Shown piece by piece: positions 11,192 through 22,876 of a DNA stretch of 64,000 bases (positions are counted from its first letter, which is position 1; each line of letters starts with the position of its first letter). Origin of the DNA: Ziziphus jujuba (Eukaryota; Streptophyta; Magnoliopsida; Rosales; Rhamnaceae); the NCBI RefSeq assembly GCF_031755915.1, contig NC_083386.1, positions 7,006,001 through 7,070,000 on the forward strand, read 5' to 3'. A model generated the notes under the pieces. It was not told where the DNA came from. It saw only the letters and a list, made by a program, of their open reading frames with translations, and did no database searches. The position numbers were made by a program, and so were the translations under genes.

Positions 11192-12983
11192 GCATCCTTA
11201 AACCAACAACCAACTCTCGTAACTCGATCAGCAATTCAAAAGGTAAGATTAGAACTTAAGTCTAATTTCCTCAAATACTGGTATCACCAAGTTAAGGTTG
11301 AGATAAATTCACTTGTCTTCGATTACCCTCTTAGTACTTACAATTATAAAACCCTTGCTCCTCATTGATTAACCAATAGTCTTAACCTCGACAAACATCA
11401 ATCTTTCTTTTAACTAAATTCATCAAGGTCACGAATAAAATATCTCAACATCCAAATACAATTCTTGAAAACCCTAAGTTTCCCTCATTTCAAATAAATT
11501 CCATGAATCCACACCTCAAGCAATAAAGAATTTAAATCTTAATTCTAGCATCACCACCAATACTATGAACAAATCACTAGATCCTTAACCCAATAAAGTA
11601 TTCCACACTTCTTAAATTCTAACTACGTCCCAAAAATCATACTCCTTATCATTGTAAATTATCACCAACAATATCAACCACCTTAAATAGATAAAACACC
11701 ATCAATACGAACCTTAAATCTCCAAGGAAATAAGATATCAAGATCTTAGCTTCTAGAATGAAAAATAACCATGCTTAAACATCCAACTGTGCCTAAGGAA
11801 TCATCCTCATCTCATTAACCTCATCAACCACCAAGTAGAACTTTAGTCGCTATCCGGATCTTGCTTGATTCTCTAAACGCTGTCGTACCTTCTCTTTGTG
11901 AATGATAGTTTAAGCATGAAATCCATATTTACATCTCCCTACTTTTACTTATCGGTGACCTAAGTACCTTTATTCGGATCTTGCAACTTCCTTTATCGTG
12001 CCAAACCACAATGTCATCTAGTGAGCATTCCATACATCTTGGTACCCTTGGGGTGTATCGCATACCTTGAATCGCGTGCTTCCTTTAAGATCTCCTTTTT
12101 GAACTCAACGATACCCTAATTTGGATTCTCGACTGGCGATACTTAACCCTTAAGTCGCTCTTGGAAAAACCATAACATAAAACAAATAATAAAATATATT
12201 TTTCAAATATACCTAACTTGCATAGGCAATTGTTAAAACTCCACATTGAAATAATAATAAAAGCATGAATAAGTGCACAAAATCATATCTTAAAATCCAT
12301 AGCATAAAATAAAATATGCACGCTTGTAATGGAGGTACGTACGACATCTTCTACATGTTACGTAATCCATGATTCCAACTGTCGCCGACACTCTGCTACC
12401 AATACAAACCAGGGTGGTTGCCTATATTGGCCGTCCAATTCCCCGGGCTCGTAGGCAACATGATCATGGGGCTAGCTCTACATGGACCACATTGGTTCGC
12501 CGCCTCCATATGGTGCAGTATAATATCAAACAATATAACATACAAATACATGTACGAACACAAACCAAAAATACTTGAATAAAACACCTTTAAATTTCAA
12601 ATACCACTTTGAAAAGCATTTAAATTTTGATAATCAATCGGAAAAAATATTTTGACGCCTTGAAATCGATCGACACACATCCTTAGGCAATCATCATTCT
12701 TCTCCATGAACGAAACGGATACCATTCACGATGATAAGCTTGACCTTCAAAAAGAAAAGGCATCCTCGACCATCGACTAGGCCATAGGAATTCCCCGTTA
12801 GGCTAGATGATCCTAATTGTCACCCTTGAAGATTAGAGTTATTCAAACTCGAGCAACGAATTTACTTCGAGACAAACGGAAAGAACGCTTTCACGCGGGT
12901 AAAACGAGAGACTAGACATGGATGGGACACACAACAATGCACAGTCCCTTCGGAATACTAGAACCTAGAGCTCTGATAACAAC
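11192..12983 (-). mobile_element. Degenerate internal region of E1 with second integrase and RT scraps
   Basis: No open gene. 12010-12130 is a second, decayed copy of the integrase zinc-binding region (compare 10890-11000). 12340-12560 is nearly the same as 36520-36780 and, in antisense, as 23930-24180 of a solo LTR. 12650-12760 holds a short reverse-transcriptase relic matching 36840-37020. Near the right end, the complement of TATCAGAGC at 12971-12978 marks a damaged initiator-Met tRNA primer binding site (TTATCAGAGC instead of TATCAGAGC context). 11200-12000 is AT-rich sequence in which I recognise nothing. Confidence 0.7.
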
Positions 12984-15314
12984 TGTCAGGACCCGTCCAG
13001 AATTCCTTCCCCGGAACCCTAGACAGCCCTGATCCCAGGGAAACCCTACCGAACTCTCCAACGGAAAATCCGGCAGAGCCTCCCCTAAGGGATTTACTTA
13101 CCACAATTTACCTGCACTGGAAACACACTTCTAAGAACATCCCCTTATTCCTCCCACATTACTACAGATTGATTCCACAAATTTCAGCACTTCAATAAAA
13201 ATACAGTAATCCAGTGCAAAATAAATACAACAAGAGTGAAGAAATAGTACAACTGCAATAAAAGAAGAACAGGGTACTTCATGAAGTAAAACAGCGATGA
13301 AGATCAAGTCCGCTCCGGATGAACAACGACAACCTGGTACCTAGAGGAACGGAATTTAAGAGTGTGAGATGCTAATTATCTCAGTGAGCGACCCTACTAC
13401 TATACAATATAATACAACGGTAATAAGTAGATAAATAATAATAAATTGGAAATAATAATTTCTCTCAAAACCCTTACAATTCTCTCAGTTGGAAAAGTTC
13501 CCCTTTTAAAAATCCTTTTACAAAACCCTTTATTCATATTCCCCGAAAACCATGACATCAAATAAATACCAGAAACAGTAATAATTATATTTTTAATTCC
13601 GATACAGTTTCCAAACATTTTATTTTTAAAAAACAGTTCTGAAAATCATTTGATGCACCCACTATATACCAGTGGCGCCAACAGTACCCAGCATCCCAAG
13701 GTACCGCCAGACAGGAGGTTATAGAGAGAAACCGGCATACGGTCGCGTGGCGTCCCACTGCGCCGCTGCTAACCAGGTGTCCCGGCCAAAGGGGGTGGCC
13801 TACCCTCATCCGATGGCAACCACAGGACAACCTTATCATATCAACCGCGCACTACTCACACCCACCTGCGCGCTAATCACATCACCTGCGCGCTAATCAC
13901 ACCCACCTGCGCGCTAATCACAACCGTGTGCACACTAACCATATCACATATAAACAGAACACCAGTACGTGCACGGTGCATCCAAAAATCATAAAATCCA
14001 CATGTTTAAATTATATAACAAATTTCACATTTTTCATAAACATAGTGGGCATAGTCCATCCGCTTGAACCCGGAAATTCTCCGTAATTTCTTTATAATCA
14101 ACACCATAAATTCCATGATTTTCAAATCCACCAACTACCAAAATCCATCAATTCAAATATCCACATTTTTCCAAGCATAAATAATTTCTCGAAATATCAT
14201 AATCAAACACTGCGGACTGGAGCTGGCCGAAAAACTGGGTACTCGCCGGAACAGTATTTTTCGGCAAGCCGCCGCGGTCACCGGCAACCGTCGCCGGCGG
14301 CGGCGCGTGCGGTGGCCGTTGGCTGTGAAATTTTGCAGACTCGTAGATCGTGAGGAGAGCAATCCAACGGGACCGGCGGTGAGCAAAACGGAGGTCGGAC
14401 GGCGGAGAAATCACCGTTTGAAGATTTCCGACCCCTCGCCGGAAAACGCTCTGATCCCGGCGCGTCGGTGGTCCGATGGCCGTGATTTTTGGTGGGTAGG
14501 CCGGACATGAGGAGAGGATGATGGGTGTACGGCGCGTGTACTGTATATCGGCCGGAATAGTGCCGATTCACGGTGGCCGGCGGTGGAGGGGGAAAAATCG
14601 CCGCCAAACTTCGGACGTCCGATTCGGGCGCGTCCGGCGGCCGTTCGCCGTGAAATTTGGAGGTTTTGCCGGAAATGAGGCGGGCAACCTGGCTGGTCGG
14701 CGCATGTACAGTAACTAGGCCGGAAAACGTGAAAATGACCGGCGGCCGGTGACTCTCTCTCTCTCTCTCCTCTCTCTCTTTCTCTCTCCTTTCTCTCTTT
14801 CTCTCTCTTCCCCGAGTGTTTTAACAAATAAAACCCCTGCATGACACTGTTCATGCCACGTGGACCAATCAGAAGCTGACACGTGGCGTTATTGTGCACT
14901 TAAGTCAGATATATTAAAATAATACGGTACCCGGCGAATTTCAAACGTCCGTAACTTTTTAACCAAATGTCCGATTTAAGCGTGCCGCTAGTCTATGAAC
15001 TCGTATCGACGAGTACTTTACAACCATACAAGAGTCAACTCAAAATTACATTACAAGAAAAAGTCAACTCTCAGCACCTTTTGGACAGTTTACACTTCAA
15101 CTTGTTTTGCCCATAACTTTCAAACCGTAGCTCCATTTTCGACATGCTACCAGTCTACGAACTCGTGGCATCGTGCACTTCGCCACGGTACCCTGGTCAA
15201 CTTGTAATTCCCACCGAGTCAAAAAGTCAACTTTTGACCCCTTCGGTCAACGGTCAACGGTCAACCTCGGTCAACGTGCACGGATTCCGGTGCGATTCGG
15301 GACGGGGTGTTACA
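12984..15314 (-). repeat. LTR of E1 (5' LTR in sense)
   Basis: A 2331-bp LTR nearly identical to 7336-9656, bounded by TGTCAGGACCCG and GGGGTGTTACA and followed by the ATATA target duplication at 15315-15319. Confidence 0.95.
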
Positions 15315-15319
15315 ATATA

Positions 15320-15958
15320 CCTGTGTTTTTTTTTTCTTATTTTATTTAAGTATCCCTAGAAGATTTATGAAGATTGATATAAGGGGTTATTGTAAAATGA
15401 ATATATGGCACTTGAGGAGGAAGTAGAAAATATATGTATTTTTATACTGTTCTGTTATGTTCAACAAAGATGTTCATATATAGTGATATATTTTTTGAAT
15501 GCACATAATTTATAAATAAATATATATATATATATTGGGAACAAATATAACTCATAAAAATATTATTTCTAATTATCTATAATCCAGCGTGAAAGGCCCA
15601 TTAATTTCGAAGTAAGCAACCTTCTCTATCACAGCAAAATTTTATTTTTCATATCCTACAGTAAAAGGTAGACAATCAAAACTTGCTTTCTAACTTTACC
15701 CCTAAAAAAAAAAAAAAAAAAAACCTGCTTTCTAACAGTTAAATTCCCAAAATGCCCTTATCATATTTACCTTGTTACGTGAGAAAAAACGAAGGTATGA
15801 GATAAGGTAATTTTGGACTAAACAGACTTTGAATGTAGCAAGTACGTACAAGAAATGTGGAGACACGTGTTTATCGGTTGGTGTCTATGTGCACTAAGGC
15901 AGTTGGTGGTAGGCTCTACAGTCTACAGTGAAGCTTGAAGCTTTCAGTGCTTGCAACA
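15320..15958 (+). other. Upstream region of NOL-like exon, no gene
   Basis: This 0.6-kb AT-rich sequence is the inverted counterpart of 51473-52020 in block D, for example the segment near 15840-15890 (CAAGTACGTACAAGAAATGT) against 51519-51535. It lies between the 3' end of the ANK-PGG gene and the NOL-like start codon and would have held the NOL-like promoter. No clear TATA box was assigned. Confidence 0.6.
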
Positions 15959-18360
15959 ATGGTGACGACTAGTGCTTCTATCAGGATCCGTTTAAGATCT
16001 CTCATCGAAACCCTAGATAAGCCCTGATCCCAGAAAAATTCTATCGGACCTTCCCTAAGGGTTGGACTTACCACAAATTCCCTGCACTAAAAACATACTT
16101 CTATATACACCACCTTATTCCTCCCACATTACTACAATTTGCTTCCACAAATTTACAGCACTCCAAAACAATAACAGGGAATCAATATATGATTCAATAA
16201 ATATGTGTCCAATCAGTATACAGAGCATTATACAAATAATTATAAAATTAATACAATGACAGATGAAGCAATACAAGATGGAGAGAAAAAATGGAGGAAA
16301 TGCTTCTTGGACTTTCGGCAATGAACTGAGACGTCGAGTTCGCCCCCGGACAATCAACGTCGACTACCTGGACCTAAGGGAACGGAATTTAAAATATGAG
16401 ATGCTAATCATCTCAGTGAGTAACCCAATCTAATATACAATTATAATAGTATTAATAATTATAGTATACTTGATTAATTAAGAATAAATAAATAAAATAA
16501 TCATAAATTGGCAATATAATTCTATATAGAAATTCTCTTAATATCAAATACATAAAACATATTTATCAAATATTTAATTATGAAATATTCCAACAATGAA
16601 ATTTGATAATTAATGATTTCAATTTCGATTTCATAAAATTCTTTAAATCAAATTTTTTTTTTAATATATAAATATTTTGATTCACTCAATTGGGCATCAA
16701 ATTTCCACATATAAATTCACTAAGTATTTGACACATAAAATATCAATTTCAATATTCAATTCACACAAAATATTCACAAATTTAATTCCCAAAATTAATT
16801 TGAAGGTGGGTCACTCACTTCGAGCATGCAATCCAACCAAGATCCTCCATAGGATCAATTATACGGCTCACACGTGCTCTTAAAACAACAATATTACACA
16901 AGATCAAATAAATTAATATTTTATTATGATAAATAATACCCGATACCAGGGGGGTTTAACATAAACGTTAACCAAAATTTGTGAGTAATATACCGAAACG
17001 AAGCTTATGGAACGAGGATCGCATTACCGGCCTCCATTGACCCTAATTCCGCCGGTGGTGGTCGGAATTTGCCCGAGAAGTACCAGCCGAACTTCACCTC
17101 CTCATAACTCATGAACCACTTCGAATTTAAACAATTAGAGACCATATTTGAACTCAGAAGACCCAAAATAGGGGGAAAGGGGTGGAAGATCGGACTGGAC
17201 TGGCCGGAAACTGCTAGAATCATCGGAAAACTCAAACCCACCGCCGCCGACTTCACCGGCCCGATCTGGGTTCGTCCGGCAGTGTTTGGCCTGGAAAATT
17301 GGAGGTTGGCGTCACCAGGGAATGGGCTTCTTCCCTGGCTGGCGGGTGTGGTCGTTCGGTGACCAGAAAGAGAAACGACAATGACCCGAGAGGAGGAAAA
17401 GGAAAGGAATAGGAAGAAGAAGAAAGAAGAAGAAAGAAAGGTTCGGGGGGGCTGGGGGGTGTTTTTCCCAAGTGGGGGGAAGGAAAAAAAGAAAAGAAAA
17501 AGAAAGAAAAAGAAAATAAAAGAAAATAATTAAATAATATTAAAATAATATTATTGTATAGAATAATAATAAAATATTATGGTATTTAATCATGGTTGAC
17601 ATGTGGTATCTTACCGTTGTGACATATGGCACCCTTTATTAAGTCACACGTGACACACTGTTCACATATTAAAAAAATACTGTATTTGAAAAGCTCTACA
17701 GGTCCATAACTTTCAAACCACATGTTTAAATCGGACGTACCACTAGTCTATGAACTCGTATCGACGAGTACTTCACAACAATGCATGAGTCAAAGCTCAA
17801 CTTTGCATGAACAAAAAGTTAACTCAGGCACCCCTTAGATAGTTTGGACCTCAACTTGTTTTGCTCATAACTTTCAAACCATAGCTCCGTTTTCAACGTG
17901 CTACTAGTCTATGGACTCGTGACAACGTGTACTTCGTAACGGTACCTCGGTCAATGTGAAATTCCATTAGGAGCAAAATGTCAACAGTTGACCCCTTCTC
18001 GGTCAACGATGTCAAACCTGGTCAACCTCAGTCAAGTTTTAGAAATTTCGATGTACTTCGGGATGGGTGTTACAGCTTCTCTCCTCCATCTTCCTTCCCC
18101 ATCTTTCTTTCCTCTTCTCCCTTCCAAAACCAATCATTCCTTACCCTCTCCTCTGTCTCAACAAAACCCATATTCTCATTCTCTCTACCATTGCACTTTT
18201 CCCACTGTTTCTTCCCGCCAAACTCCTCCTCACCATCTAATGAGCATATATGGCAAATAGATTTTCAATTCTCTAACTGTAAGGTCTAAATCCAAACCCA
18301 GCATCAGCGGTGAGCCTATGCTGCCTCCGTAAAATGTTCTTATTATCGGCTAAACCAAAG
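15959..18360 (+). pseudogene. NOL-like chlorophyll(ide) b reductase exon 1, split by a solo LTR
   Basis: ATG at 15959-15961 begins MVTTSAS; after six codons the reading is broken by the solo LTR 15979-18074 and resumes at 18075 (LLHLPSPSFFPLLPS). Without the LTR the exon aligns over its whole length with 51172-51472. The serine- and proline-rich start resembles a plastid transit peptide, and the end (block D version REPMLPPYHVLITGPTK) matches the start of the short-chain dehydrogenase nucleotide-binding fold of NOL, which reduces chlorophyll b in plastid membranes. This copy also has stop codons after IYGK, before the NVLI segment and within the nucleotide-binding motif. The exon ends in AAAG before GTCCGC. 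No later NOL exon was found. The family assignment is from motif memory and needs a search. Confidence 0.7.
15979..18074 (-). mobile_element. Solo gypsy LTR in NOL-like exon, TSD GCTTC
   Basis: The LTR runs from a decayed TATCAGGATCCG (family TGTCAGGACCCG) to GGGTGTTACA, 2096 bp, with GCTTC at 15974-15978 and again at 18075-18079. Block D has the unoccupied site at about 51452-51460, where GTGCTTCTCTCC is continuous on the minus strand. No internal region remains, as expected after recombination between two LTRs. Confidence 0.93.
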
Positions 18361-19183
18361 GTCCGCAGACCCTTTTTCATTTTTTGGCTTTTAGGATTCT
18401 TTTTTTCGTTGCTAATTGTGTTGCTGCATGAAGTTCCAAATTGTTTTGCATTAGTTTTTCGATTTCTGCTGGTTTTGTTGCTGTTATTTGATATCTAAAT
18501 TCCAGAGGTAATTGTTTTGTAGGTTTTCAATTTTCTATAAGAAGTTTGAGGAGAATTTAGCACAAACAATTTCACTACTCTAATTATTATATGTTTTTTA
18601 ATTTCTCTCTGTTTTATATAGGAATTCTCATGAATAAACAGATTGTGATATAAATAGTTATGTCAAAGTTCAATTTTTTCATTATGTATTTGGACGGTTG
18701 AAAGACTTTAAAAAACTTTTTTTCTTTTGACCTTATTAGAAGGGATGTTGCTAATTCTCTATTGAGTCCAAGAAGTCTTTTTGTTCCAAAGAGCATTTAT
18801 TTTTCCAAAGTAAAGATGAGCAAAAGCATTTCTAGTAGTCAACAACCAGTTAAAAAGGACATTTCAAGCATGGGATTTCAGAAGACATTGATAACAGACA
18901 TTACATTTGCTCTAGTAGTGGTTAGTCAAATTATGGAAAATCATAAGCAATTTCATTTCAATTCCATATACCTATACTTAGATATCTCAATGAAATATTG
19001 GAAATGAGTATCCTTGTACATGAAAGGATCTAGTCTCGACGTAATAAGGTATGTTAGCCAAAACATTCATGCTCAATTTTCCAACCCGTACTGATATAAC
19101 CTTTTAGAATTAAATAGGTAAATAAATAAATTTTTTCTTTCTTGAGTACTGTATTATACATTCATAAATATGCCTAATATAGA
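18361..19183 (+). other. Sequence after NOL-like exon 1, duplicated in block D
   Basis: The segment corresponds to 50400-51171 on the opposite strand. It may be intron 1 of the NOL-like gene. It contains the short conserved frame described at 18816-19007. Homology with block D stops at about 19184, where the copia 1 LTR begins. Confidence 0.6.
18816..19007 (+). CDS. Unknown 63-residue frame conserved between duplicated blocks
   Basis: ATG 18816 to TGA 19007 encodes a protein starting MSKSISSSQQPVKKDIS and ending YLDISMKYWK. The inverted copy at 50525-50716 encodes a product of the same length with about 14 substitutions and no frameshift. I do not recognise it. It may be a chance frame in an intron, a small exon or part of an unrecognised mobile element. 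The absence of indels over 190 bp is mild support for past coding use. Confidence 0.25.
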   Translation: MSKSISSSQQPVKKDISSMGFQKTLITDITFALVVVSQIMENHKQFHFNSIYLYLDISMKYWK

Positions 19184-19468
19184 TGTATTGTGGAATAATG
19201 CCAGCTCAGCACAGCTCTTATTGCCAGATCATCACAATAGTTAGTAAGGGTCATGTGACCTACCATGTGCTTACAATTAGTTATTAGTTTGTCAGTTTCT
19301 GTTTTTTTAGTTTTGAGCCTATAAATACTCAATATTTTAGTTTCTTGTGGATATAGCTTTTACAGATGTATGAAAAGAACTCTCTGGAACTTTCTAGTCT
19401 TATGCTTCTTCTTCCTTGAATTTTCTCTAGTATTTTTCTTTCTTTTTCTCACTTTTTCTTACCTGTCA
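19184..19468 (+). repeat. 5' LTR of copia 1
   Basis: About 285 bp, from about 19184 to TGTCA at 19468, with TATAAATACTC near 19320 as a likely TATA box and a pyrimidine-rich end. The start could instead be TGTGG at 19189. Confidence 0.65.
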
Positions 19469-19471
19469 TCG

Positions 19472-19481
19472 TATCAGAGCA
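19472..19481 (+). other. Copia 1 primer binding site (initiator Met tRNA)
   Basis: TATCAGAGC lies 3 bp after the LTR end. It matches the usual TGGTATCAGAGC complement of the tRNA 3' end, with the first bases altered. Confidence 0.7.
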
Positions 19482-19488
19482 TGCCTTC

Positions 19489-20480
19489 ATGGCTATTCAA
19501 AAATATGCGTTGCTTCTTGTTTCACCTTTCTCAAGCAATGTTATGAAGCTTGAGGAAGATAATTTTGTTCTATGGAGGTCGCAAATTCTACCTACACTCA
19601 AAGGACATGATCTGGAAAAGTTCATTCTCATACGAAGAACAGCACAAGAAAAGTTTCAATTCTTGCGGAAGATTGATCTAGTGGTGTTGCTGATGTTGAC
19701 GAAGAACTTGATTATTGGGTGAAACAGGATCAATTGTTGCTAAGGTGGATTCGAGCTACAATTTCCCATGAAGTTCTACATCATCTGGTTGGATTACATA
19801 CAACATTTGATGTTTGGTAGACTCTTGAATCTACGTATGCATCTCATTCAAGGTCTCAGATTTTACGTCTTCAAACGCAGTTACAATTAATTAAAAGAGG
19901 AGGTTTAAACATTAATGAGTACTGGCTTAAAATGAAGATAATTGCTGATGTTCTTGAGGTTGCTGGTCAATTGGTGCATGAGATAGATTTTGCATGTTAT
20001 ATTCTTGGTGGTTTAGGACTTGAATTTGATCCTATCTCAGAAAATCTTAATTCTAGACTAGATTCAATTGGTTTGACAGAGGTTCGATCTCGATTACTTG
20101 CGTATGAAAGTAAGTTGGAAGAATATAATTCTGCTCTTTCTATGAATATTGGTAATTCTCACTCAGCAAATATGATTAATACTGGATTGAGTTCAGCAAA
20201 CTTGGTTCAAACTCCAACTTATGGAAATATTGAGACCTCTGGGAGTAATTTTCAATTTTCTGGTCCTAACATCAATGCTGATCATGAATGCTCTCCAAAA
20301 GCTAAGTTTGACAGAGAATATGTTGGCAACTACAGTTATCGTACTGAGAATTACAATGCTCAAGGTCGAGGTTTCTTTGGTCGTGGCAGGGGCAATAATC
20401 AATCAATTTGTCAAATCTGTAAAATGGTTGGCCATACTGGTGATGTTTGTTATTATAGATATGCTCAACCATTTCAGTAA
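19489..20480 (+). pseudogene. Copia 1 gag
   Basis: Starts MAIQKYALLLVSPFSSNVMK and carries the copia Gag (UBN2) core (LEEDNFVLWRSQILPTLKGH; later INEYWLKMKII). It ends with a CX2CX4HX4C zinc knuckle (CQICKMVGHTGDVCYY near 20407-20457) and a stop at 20478-20480. Frame changes near 19660-19720 and a TAG at about 19818 break the frame, so it is not functional. The capsid domain is the same superfamily as exon 1 of ANK copies B and D, though clearly diverged. Confidence 0.85.
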
Positions 20481-22778
20481 AATTTTCTACAGTCAAACTT
20501 TCATGCTAAAAATGCTAGTCCTAGGGCTTTCTTTGCTAGGGTTCCAAATACTCTACAACCTGGTTTTTCTGATCATTTCCTGTGTAATTCCAATATGAGA
20601 TCACCTGTTATGCCTGAATCGATTACTGGGATTGTTGCTCCAAATTTACTATCATATGGTTCCACTTCTAGTTTGTCTAATCCATTTTCCTATGGTGTCT
20701 CATCACAACTTGGTAGTTCTAACAACTTCTTTGGTCAAGTGCCACAGCAGTCTTCTAGTTTTTTTATGTCCATAATGGTGTAAATCATTTTAATGTACCC
20801 CTTTCTGCTTCAATTGGACTAAATTCTGCTGGTTTTCCTTTCATGCCTCAAGTGTCATCTTCTATTGGATCAAATTTTGTTGGTTTCCTTTCATGCCTCA
20901 AATGACAGCTTCAGTTGGACCAAGTTTTGTTGGTCAATTCTTCAGTGCCTTCTTCAGTTCCTCAAATGTCAGCTAATATGAGTAATCTGTCTATTTCTCC
21001 AAATTCTATTGCTAATGTTGTGTCTGCATCAGTGGACAAAAATCTTTCCTAGTTCTTAGACAGTGGAGCTACTAATCATGTAGCTGCAGATGGTGATAGT
21101 CTACTTAAGCAAATTGAGTATCAAGGGACCAACAAACTTATTATTGGCAATGGACAGAATGTGGATATCACTCATATTGGTAACTCATTCATACCTTCCA
21201 TGTCTATGTTAATACGACTTAACAATGTTTTGATCGTTCCTTGTATAGCAAAAAGCTTGTTAAGTATTTCACAATTAACTAGAGACAATGGATTAGTTGA
21301 TGAGTTTACTGATAGCTATTGTTTTATTAGGGATAAGTTAGGCAGAACTCAACTTAGAGCTGTAACATCTCATCCCGAAATACACCGAAAATTTCTCAAA
21401 TTTGACCAAGGTTGACCGGGTTGACCATCGTTAACCGAGAAGGGATCAAATGTTGACTTTTTGCTCCTGATGAAATTTCACATTGACCAAAGTACCGTTA
21501 AAAAGTACACGTTGTCACGAGTTCATAGACTAGTAGCACGTTGAAAACGAAGCTACGGTTTAAAAATTATGAGCAAAACAAGTTGAGGTCCAAACTGTAC
21601 AAGGGATGCCCGAGTTGACTTTTTGTTCTGCAAATTTGAGCTTTGACTCTTGCATGGTTGTGAAGTACTCGTCGATACGAGTTCATAGACTAGTAGCACG
21701 CCTAAATTGGACATCTGGTTAAAAAGTTATGGACCTGCAAAATTTTCAAATACAGTATTATTTTTAAATATGCGAACAGTGTGCCATGTGTTACTTAATA
21801 AAGGGTGCCATGCGTCACAACGGTGAGATGCCACATGTCAACCATGATTAAATACCATATTATTTTATTATTATTCTATACAATAGTATTATTTTAATAT
21901 TATTTTATATAATTGTTTATTATTTTCTTTTTTCTTTTTCTTTTTTCTTTTTCTTTTCTTCTCCCCACATGGGAAAAAAAGGGGGGACGGGCATGGGATT
22001 TCTTTTTTTCTTCTTCTTCTTCTTCTTCCTCCTGATGGCCTCTCTCTTTCGGTCTGCAATTTTTTTTTCCTGACCATCGGACGGCCACATGCTCTAGGCG
22101 ACGGGACGGCCCACGGCCAGGCGAGCTCAGCTGTCGATTCTCCGGCTGGTTGGCCGACGGATGCGCTGGGATCGGTGCCCAACATCGGCGGCCGGCGTCC
22201 TCTCTGTTGACCCGTTTTTCGGCGGCTACCGGCGGCATGACTAGTCCTTTCCCATGGCTCAAATCTTGCTCATTCGTGAGATATGACAAGAGCCCATTTC
22301 GGCAGCAACTTCATGGCAGGATTCCGGTGACCTCCGGCGGCGGTTGGACCAATTGAAGGTACCTTCTTGACGCTCTCATCATAAGCTTCAAATTGGTAGC
22401 TAGAATGTGAATTATAATTGAGTAATTAGGAAGTTGCCATTAATGGAGTTAAGTTGTGTTTATGTTGAAATTGGATAGAGATTGGACAAGTCCTTAGCCA
22501 ATTGCCATTACATTTGGGTTCTTAATGATTGTTAGAGGCTAAAGGAATGGTTAATTTGAATTAATTGTCAATATATTGAAAAATCCCAAATTTGCAGTTT
22601 AGGCCATACGGTTCATCTGATTTTCTATCAAATTAGAGTGGACAATGTTGATAATATTACGCAGAAGGTGTAAAAGGATTGTTATAGATTTTGTGAGTTT
22701 ACTTGTTATGTTGATTGGAATTATTATACAAAAATTATAGTTAGCATGTGTATAGATTGATATATATATATATATATA

Positions 22779-22876
22779 TACACATGTACGGTAAACATAT
22801 GATGCATATATGTATGTATATATATATACACATGTACGGTAAACATATGATGCATATATGTATGTATATATATATT
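22779..22876. repeat. 48-bp tandem duplication with AT runs
   Basis: CACATGTACGGTAAACATAT followed by GATGCATATATGTATGTAT occurs at 22781 and again at 22829, a period of 48 bp, embedded in AT and TATG microsatellite. Confidence 0.9.

Larger units (their letters stand above)
7336..15314 (-). mobile_element. Element E1: complete Ty3/gypsy chromodomain LTR retrotransposon, internally deleted
   Basis: Both LTRs (7336-9656 and 12984-15314), a polypurine tract and a degraded primer binding site are present, flanked by ATATA on each side. The element reads on the minus strand: the sense LTR begins TGTAACACCCCGTCCCGAAT and ends GGACGGGTCCTGACA. The polypurine tract is the complement of CCTTCCCCCCCTTAC at 9658 onward. 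The internal region is only 3327 bp, against about 5 kb in autonomous relatives; gag, protease and most reverse transcriptase are gone, while integrase and chromodomain remain. The two LTRs differ at roughly one to two positions per hundred by eye, so the insertion is recent. The chromodomain and long LTRs suggest the Tekay/Del lineage. Confidence 0.93.

Noticed and set aside
19489..20480. Copia 1 gag as the direct source of the Gag-like exon of the ankyrin genes
   Set aside because: It is only superfamily-level similar, has a zinc knuckle and different surrounding residues, and inserted later than the fusion, since copy C also has the exon.
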